Assembly: GCA_037176705.1 (NCBI GenBank)
Contig: CM073886.1
Span: 122,787,001-122,851,000 of the forward strand
From: Molossus alvarezi
Lineage: Eukaryota; Chordata; Mammalia; Chiroptera; Molossidae
DNA: 64,000 nt
Direction: 5' to 3'
Below are positions 57,890 through 64,000 of this stretch, piece after piece. The notes under the pieces were generated by a model. It was not told the DNA's origin, searched no databases, and was given only the letters and a program-made list of their open reading frames with translations. The position numbers and the translations under genes were made by a program. The number at the start of each line of letters is the position of its first letter. The stretch's first letter is position 1.

Positions 57890-58640
57890 AATGACCTCCC
57901 TCTCTCCCGTTCACACCCAGTCAACGACCACAGCTGAGGCGTCCACTCTTACCTATCTCTCATCTCCTTCACGTCTCTCTGTCTCCATAGCCACCATCCG
58001 GGTCCCAGCCACTGTCCTCTCCTGCCGTAGACCACGACACTCATCCACTGGCCGGTGCCACTGCACCCATGCCCTCATCCCGCTAAGAGACTGTGGCTTT
58101 CACAGGGATCTTTCTGGACAGGCACTTGGAATGTATCCTCTAGCTTAAGCCTTTCCTGTGGCATCTCTGTGGTCTTCGGGTACAGCCCAGACTCCTCATC
58201 TTGACCTACAGAACCCGGCGTGATCTGTGCTCGTCCATATATGGAGCCTCCTGTCCTGTCACCACCTCCCTGGCTACCAGCATCCCAGCCCCGTCAGCAA
58301 CTCAAATACATCAAGAGCTCTCCTCTTCCAAAGACCTTTGCATTGGACGTTCCTTCTGCTTAGAACGTCCTCTCCCGGATCTGGCTTTTTCTGAAGCCAG
58401 CCCACCCCAGGATTTTCCAGCTGCATGAGCTACTCAGTTCCCTTTCACTGTCTAAGGCAGCTTGAGTTTCCGTTACCTGTAATCCTAAGTCCCGACCAAT
58501 ACGGCATCTGCTACATGTGAGGGCACATCCTCAGGGCTCTCCAGGGTTCAAAGATGAGCCGGACGTGAACTCAAGGAGCTCTCCACCTGGCAGAAACCAT
58601 AAATGAGAGCTGGGCATGATCATCCGCAAGCAAAGGAGCC
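57890..58640. mobile_element. L2 LINE fragments
   Basis: AAAGACCTTTGCATTGGACG, TTCCTTCTGCTTAGAACGTC, and further on GTTCAAAGATGAGCCGGACG and CTCAAGGAGCTCTCCACC are L2-like 3'-region landmarks. Boundaries and orientation of the pieces are uncertain. Confidence 0.45.
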
Positions 58641-59654
58641 CCCGCCACCGGCCTGATCCACGCATGACGAGTGTGCCTGTAGGACCACAGCGAAGAGTGG
58701 TGGATGTCAACGGGGGGCACCTGGAGCGTTCGAGAGACGAGGGACACCGTTCCTGGCAGAGAGAAAGGCTTGGGCAAGGGTCCCACAGTGGAAAGTATAA
58801 ACCGTTCATTGTGTATTTTCAGGTTCCGTAGATCATCCCTAGTGACTGGGGACAGAGGTTAGGTTAAAAAGAAAGATTTTAGCGGACAAATACAAAACTA
58901 AAGATTTGTTTGAAACACACTGTGGAGGCTCTGATGGCAATGCGAGGGATTTTCCTGGGATCGGGAAGGTGGAAAGGGATTTTGAGTTGGGGAGAAGCAG
59001 GAGGAAATGGCTTTGGCAGCAGGGAGCAGAGCTGGAGGGGAAGGGATGGAGGCAGGGGACCTGAGCGGAGGCCAGTCTGCTTGAACCTCAGTGCACGGCT
59101 GGGGAGGACCAGCTGGAAGAAGACGGCTGGAGGCGGATGCAGGCCCAGCCTCTGCGAACATTCTGCAGAGAGGCTTTGGCCATATTTGCTCAAGAATCTT
59201 CCTCGTGGTATCATTTGAAAGCCATACTTTTTATTTCATGCTAAACATTGTCAGAGGGAGTGGTGGCAGATCCATCCTGAACGTGAGCCAGCCGGCCTGG
59301 CACGCACACGTTTAATGGCATTCCAGGCCTCGGGGCCTGGCAGCTCCCTCGCATCCAGGCCTGCACTGGCTCCTGTTTTATCCAGAGTTAGGATGTCAGG
59401 AGGGAGCGGCTCCCTCCCTCGGGGCCCTGCCCAGCAGCAAAGGCCCCAGATGAGACTCCAATCCTCCCCCACAGGAGACATGAACGGCTTGGCCTTCGAG
59501 AGATGCCGTGGCTTTGGCTTCAGACTCGGTGCCATTCCGATCACTCCTCGTCCTCTCGCTGTCTCTCCCAGTCCTTGGGCATGTCTGTCACTGCTGACTC
59601 TGGTCCAGGTCCCACCATCACTCATGTGGCTCGCAGCAGGGGCCTGGCTGGTCA
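58641..59654. other. Intergenic, nothing recognised
   Basis: No repeat or gene identified. Overlapping ORFs on both strands (58879-59214, 59315-59749) have no recognisable domain. Confidence 0.4.
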
Positions 59655-59935
59655 CCCTGCTTCTCCTTCAGCCCCTCTACAGTCTGCACCCAACCAAGCA
59701 TCTAGAACGATCTTTAAAAACACAAGCCAGATCTTGCCACTCCTCTTAAAACCTTCTGATGGCTTTCGGCCTGATTCAGAATAAAATCTTGAATCCCTAC
59801 CATGGCCCCAAACACTTAATCAGACTAGTTGTGGTCTGACCAGTGGTTGCACCTCCGCTGTGTGTGCTAGCACCCCCATCCCCATGAGCCTTTGCGCCGG
59901 CTGGTCTCCTCCTTCGTGGCCCATGACATGCCTCA
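59655..59935. mobile_element. L2 LINE fragment
   Basis: AACCTTCTGATGGCTTTCGG, TTCAGAATAAAATCTTGAATC and CTACCATGGCCCC resemble the common L2 segment that reads ACCCTCCAATGGCTTCCC in the consensus. Confidence 0.5.
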
Positions 59936-59944
59936 TCATAATAA

Positions 59945-60310
59945 AAGCTTGTATCTGTCAGGATAGGCTAAGATATGCAGCAGTAACAAACAACCAGATC
60001 TCAGTGGCTCAAATCAAGGGTGATTTCCCATTTACTCCGCCCAGTCCGTCGTGGGTTGGCAGAGGGGCCTGTTCATCACAGTCACTCCATGCTGACGGAG
60101 CAGCCCCATCTTGAATACCGCAGGCTGCTGTCCTCCAGAGGAAGACAGGGGTTCCCGGCATCTCGTAGAGGCAATTCAGTGTTAGGCTCAGAAGAAGCAC
60201 ATGTCATGTCTGCTCATGCTCTCTGTCCAGTCACTGGCTTCTGTCAATCACAGGACACCGAATGGGTAACCTTGTCATGTGGCTGGGCGTGGGCGGGATC
60301 GGTAACTCTT
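59945..60310. mobile_element. Ancient interspersed repeat, family unclear
   Basis: ATGCAGCAGTAACAAAC, ATCTCAGTGGCTCAAATC and TCTGTCCAGTCACTGGC resemble an old mammalian LTR-type repeat. I cannot name it with confidence. Confidence 0.35.
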
Positions 60311-61240
60311 TGGTGCACAGCACTAACGATGACCACAGGGGATGGTTTTTCCGTGTGTGGCATAAGTAAAATGCCTTGAAGTGTCTTCCAACCCAGCAAT
60401 TGCCAACGATGGTCGAGTCAGCCAGGTGGGGTTAGGGTAGAGGGCGGGTGGGACACGAGGGCAGGAAGAGGGTTGGTTACCTCAGCTTGAGCTCAGGGAG
60501 AATGAGAACAAGCCTGAGTCTGGCTGCTCACTGGCCCAGTCCAACCACTGCGTGGAAGACACTGTGTCGGCCATTTGTCAGGTCCTTCAGGCCAAGGGAG
60601 CCTTGTACTGATGGTGGGCTAGAAAGCCCAGAAATGACTTAGCTTCGGGTGTCGGCAATTCTTCCATTAGAGATTTATTTCTTTGGTTCTAAAATAACAT
60701 TTTCCAAGTTGTGTCCAGCAGAACTCTTCTATTAGATGTCAACAGGTGCTCTTTGGTCAAATAAGAATGCGAGATGCTGGGTTAAACAAAATTAAACAGA
60801 TTTTTCCTCTGCAGGCCTTCTCAGGGCCTTGTTTAATGTGCTAATGTGTGTTGTCTTCCTGTGAGGGGACCAAAATGTGCATTTCTTTAATTTTTGAAAT
60901 CAAGGAATGGCTTCCTCCCTAGTGTTCCAGGTGGTGCGGGAAGGCTGGTCTGGAGGCCTGTTTCAGTCCTGCGGGGTCCCTTGTGGGGAGTAGCCGTCCC
61001 CAGGAGGGGCCCGCAGGGGGAGGAAAGCAGTGTGGATGGGGCCCGGGCAGAGTGGGGCTTGAGAGGGTGGTCTGGGGAGGCGGAGGTCCGACAGGGAGAG
61101 GACGCCGGCCCTGACACCCGGCCCTGCCCCAGCCTGAGCTGGGTTTCTTGTCCGGGCTCAAAACTCCATAACAGACTGAGTCTTATCACATGTACTTTAA
61201 TCTCTGTTTCTGCCCCTCTGACCTAGGAGCCCCTCACATC
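60311..61240. other. Intergenic, nothing recognised
   Basis: It includes a GC-rich stretch at 60940-61140 with overlapping ORFs on both strands and no recognisable domain. Confidence 0.4.
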
Positions 61241-61478
61241 AGAGCTTTATCTTTTTAAACATTTTTTTGTTCTTTATTGACTTTAGAGAGAGAGGAAGGG
61301 AGAGGGAGAGAGAGAGAGAAACATCAATGAGAGAGAACGCCTCCTGCAGGCCCCCCACTGGGGATCGGGCCCGCAACCTGGGCACTTGCTCTGACCGGGA
61401 ATCGAACTGGCGACCTCTTGGTACATGGGTTGATGCTCAACCACTGAGCCGCACCAGCCGGGCCAGAGCTTTATCTTT
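61241..61478 (-). mobile_element. VES SINE, second subfamily, with 14-bp TSD
   Basis: Antisense copy, body 61255-61464: T-rich start, TTTATTGACTTTAGAGAGAG, CCTCCTGCAGGCCCCCCAC, GACCGGGAATCGAACTGGCG, ending GAGCCGCACCAGCCGGGC. Perfect TSD AGAGCTTTATCTTT at 61241-61254 and 61465-61478. Confidence 0.95.
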
Positions 61479-62105
61479 ATATCCTCCCCTGATAGGAGAT
61501 TGATGCTCAATCAGTAATGGAATGAATGGGGCCCAGGTACGGAGCAGGAGATGGGTTAAAATCCCTGACTATACCACTTGAAAGGACTTCCCAAATTAAA
61601 AGAATCCACTCCGCCTGTTAACACACCTCAACCTTGTCCCTCGTCCCCTGGTTCTCCCGTGTCCTGGAGCCTCTCTCTCCCCTCTCGCCATCCACCTTCT
61701 CTCTGACCCGTCCCTTCTCCCTTGTCATCTCCGGACTGCCAGGCTGCTGGGTCCCCTGGTTCAGGCGTCCTTTCTCCAGGACAGTGAATGGGTTTGAACA
61801 TGAATGGCCTGCCCTGAGGTTTGTTTCCCTAAGTAGGAAGTACAGTCGGCTCTCGTTTATCGCGGTTAATCAGTTCCAGACTCTACCGCGATAAATAAAT
61901 TTTTGTGAAGTAGGAGTCTTTATGTATAAATTGGATATTTTCGCAGTTAGAGCATAGAAAATCTGTTTACGACCATCTAAATACATTTTTTAATATTATT
62001 AGAGTCCTCTAGACATGAAAAAACACACTTTAGTCACCATTACACTCGTATTACCCAATATATTAGATAAAATAAGAGAAAATAAGACATATTAGATGTT
62101 ACAAA

Positions 62106-62561
62106 TACAGTGATACCTCGGTTCTCGAACATAATTCGTTCCAGGAGGACGGTCGAGAACCAAATTGTTCGAGAACCGAAGCAATGAAACCAATAGGAAA
62201 TAATGGAAACTGGATTAATTCGTTCCAAGCCCCAGAAAATGCCTATTTACTGGCCTAATTTGTATATAATATGTAGAAAAACATAAGTCTCAACAAGAAA
62301 TAAAAGTGTACAGTATGTATTAAAAAAAATAAAATAAAATGTACTCTCTGCACAAAGCGTGACTCTCTCTCTGCACGCACACTGATGACGCCAGCAAGGC
62401 GCGCTGGGCCGAATGAACGCCATTCGGCTCAACTCGGCTCATCTCGGAAGTTCGAGTTCCAAATATTTGTTCGGATTCCGAGACAAAAGTTTCTCGAATC
62501 TCCTGGTCGAATACCGATTTGGTCGAAAACCGAGGCGTTCGAGAACCGAGGTATCACTGTA
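62106..62561. mobile_element. 452-bp MITE with perfect 23-bp TIRs, nested in Tigger
   Basis: Element 62108-62559, flanked by TA on both sides (62106-62107 and 62560-62561). Both termini start CAGTGATACCTCGGTTCTCG and match for 23 bp without a mismatch. Further subterminal copies of the TCGAGAACC motif occur near 62152 and 62169. There is no coding capacity. TA duplication and CAGT-type ends fit a Tc1/mariner-pogo class non-autonomous element. Confidence 0.93.
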
Positions 62562-63044
62562 TCATATTATTATTGTACATTTAATTACACACACAGTTCT
62601 TACAAGCACTAACCTATGAAAATAGTGCATCTTGCTCGAGGATGAAGCGGTGAAGATGAGAGATGTGCTGCACAGCAGAGAAGAGCAAGGCTCCTGCCCC
62701 TCTGCAGGTCTCAGTAGGCGAGTCTGCAGGTGGTGCGGTGTCTTCAGCAGGTGCATCGTCTTCTTCCGCTGTAGGAGCACTAGGAGTGGGCAGTGGGTGT
62801 CTGGGTGCGCGGCTGAAGGACATCGTGGTAGGCAGTTGCTGGCGCTGTGTTTTCACATGCGTGAGGAGGCTTTTGTAGGGTCTGGCGCTCCATCAAGTGC
62901 ATTCCGGAAACGCGACGCACGCATCATTTGTGGGTCCCATTCGCCAGTCATGTCCTGTACCACCTTAATAGTTCTCACGACTTGCGAGAGACGCTCAAGT
63001 GTAAGGCCACCCTCCTCCTCCTGACCCCCAGGAACCTCTGGCTG

Positions 63045-64000
63045 CTATTCCTCCTCCTCCACCAGATCCTCCTCAGTTAAGGGATCTGAATGTGTCTCCA
63101 GCAGCTCATCCACATCATCGCGGGTCATGTCTGTGAAACCTTCTCCTCCCAGCATCCGGGCCAGCCTAACTGCCTTATCCACTGCTGAGTTGCTTATATC
63201 CGCTGGGATAAATCCTCTGTAGTCATGGACAATTTCAGGCCACATCACCTTCCAGCTGGCCTTCAGAGTCTCCGTCGTTATGACCTTCAACGCGGCCTGG
63301 ATGTCCTTCAGACGGGTCGCGATGTACACTGCCCCCAGTACTCCTTCAGCAAGTTCTCCTCAAGGTCCCTGCCTTGGACGAGGTGCTGCAGGGTGTTTCG
63401 CATGTAGAGGGCCTTGAACACGCGAATAACGCCTTGATCCAGGGGCTGGGTCAGCGAAGTGGTGTTGGGAGGAAGGAACTGATCCTCACACTGTCGTAGG
63501 ATAGGTCTTGCGCATGACCTCCAGCACTGTCCATGAGAAGAAGGACATTAAACTCGAGTCCCTTCTCCGCGAGATACAGCTGACTTGGGGGACGAAGCTC
63601 TCGTGGAACAAGTCCGATGACAGCTGCTTCGAGATCCAGCCCTTGCAGTTGTGCATCCAGTGCACTGGCAGCAGGTTCTTGTTTCTATTCTTCAGGGCCT
63701 GGGGGTTCTCGGCCCTGGGTAAGGGCAGCTTGAGCACAAATCCCTCAGCATTTCCACACATAACGAGAGTCACACGATCCTTATACGCCTTGAAGTCATG
63801 GACCTTGGCCTCATCCTTGAAAATGAATGTCCAGGAAGGCATTCTTTTCCAGAATAGTCCTGTTTCGTCCATATTGAACACCTGTTCTGGATGATACTCG
63901 CCCTCTTCAAGGATCTTCTGGAACATGTTGTTCAAGTAATCCTCTGCTGCAGGCTGGTCAGCAAAGGCAGCTTCTCCATGGACAAAGACACTCTTGAGAT
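63045..64000 (-). pseudogene. Tigger-type transposase, decayed, partial
   Basis: Pogo-superfamily transposases cut and paste elements with CENP-B-like DNA-binding and DDE_1 catalytic domains. Reading the minus strand from the window edge: HGEAAFADQPAAEDYLN, then FNMDETGLFWKRMPSWTF (first catalytic Asp), KDRVTLVMCGNAEG, LLLMDSAGGHA near 63520 (second Asp), PLDQGVI near 63435 (third Asp), and the C-terminal AVDKAVRLARMLGGEGF and DVDELLETHSDP segment. These blocks lie in several frames: shifts are visible near 63590, 63490 and 63340. All three catalytic Asp codons survive but no continuous protein exists. The N-terminal DNA-binding domain is beyond 64000. Confidence 0.9.

Larger units (their letters stand above)
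61843..64000 (-). mobile_element. Tigger/pogo-family DNA transposon, runs past the window end
   Basis: Its 3' terminus is at 61843 (CAGTCGGCTCTCGTTTATCG), next to a TA at 61841-61842 that fits the TA target of pogo/Tigger elements. Going right it contains a 3' UTR with a nested MITE (62108-62559) and then a decayed transposase on the minus strand that continues to the window edge. The other terminus is outside the window. Confidence 0.88.

Noticed and set aside
34063..64000. Exons of GDNF, the next gene after WDR70 in human.
   Set aside because: None of the cystine-knot coding sequence appears in any frame. The gene presumably lies beyond the window.
1..64000. tRNA genes at the SINE heads.
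   Set aside because: The tRNA-like A and B boxes belong to VES-type SINEs with TSDs and A-rich tails, and no cloverleaf of a functional tRNA is complete.

Overview
This window looks like nuclear DNA of a bat. It carries about fifteen copies of tRNA-derived SINEs of the bat VES type, several with clean target-site duplications (TSDs). It also carries L1, L2, MIR, MaLR LTR and Tigger DNA-transposon sequence and a normally spliced mammalian gene. The species cannot be fixed from sequence alone. VES SINEs point to Yangochiroptera (known distribution; inference).

The only protein-coding gene I can support is the 3' end of WDR70 on the + strand. Its last five coding exons are at 9905-10005, 11582-11661, 13618-13734, 15943-16105 and 33975-34062. 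They join in frame (549 nt, 182 codons plus stop) with consensus GT/AG sites. Positions 1-9904 are intron. The last intron is 17.9 kb and is stuffed with mobile DNA: an old antisense L1 hosts an antisense MLT1-like LTR, a complete ORF1-only L1 derivative (HAL1-like, 15-bp TSDs) and several SINEs, one of them inside the HAL1-like element.

From about 34.3 to 50.3 kb the sequence is intergenic: SINEs, MIR/L2/MER5 fragments, an MLT1-like LTR, simple repeats and a 0.5-kb Tigger-derived MITE. In human the next gene after WDR70 is GDNF. No GDNF exon is visible here.

The most striking object is a 7.2-kb GC-rich, CpG-dense minisatellite at 50371-57543, with about 140 units of 48 or 52 bp. It contains a 1.2-kb higher-order duplication and a local dimeric pattern near its 5' end. 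Its variants sit largely at CpG sites. No + strand frame contains a stop, so thousand-residue ORFs run through it. I judge these to be by-products of the unit sequence, not genes.

The right end (61843 to the window edge) is a decayed Tigger/pogo-family transposon in minus orientation. Its transposase has several frameshifts but the three catalytic Asp motifs are still recognisable. A 452-bp MITE with perfect 23-bp terminal inverted repeats and a TA duplication is inserted in its 3' part.
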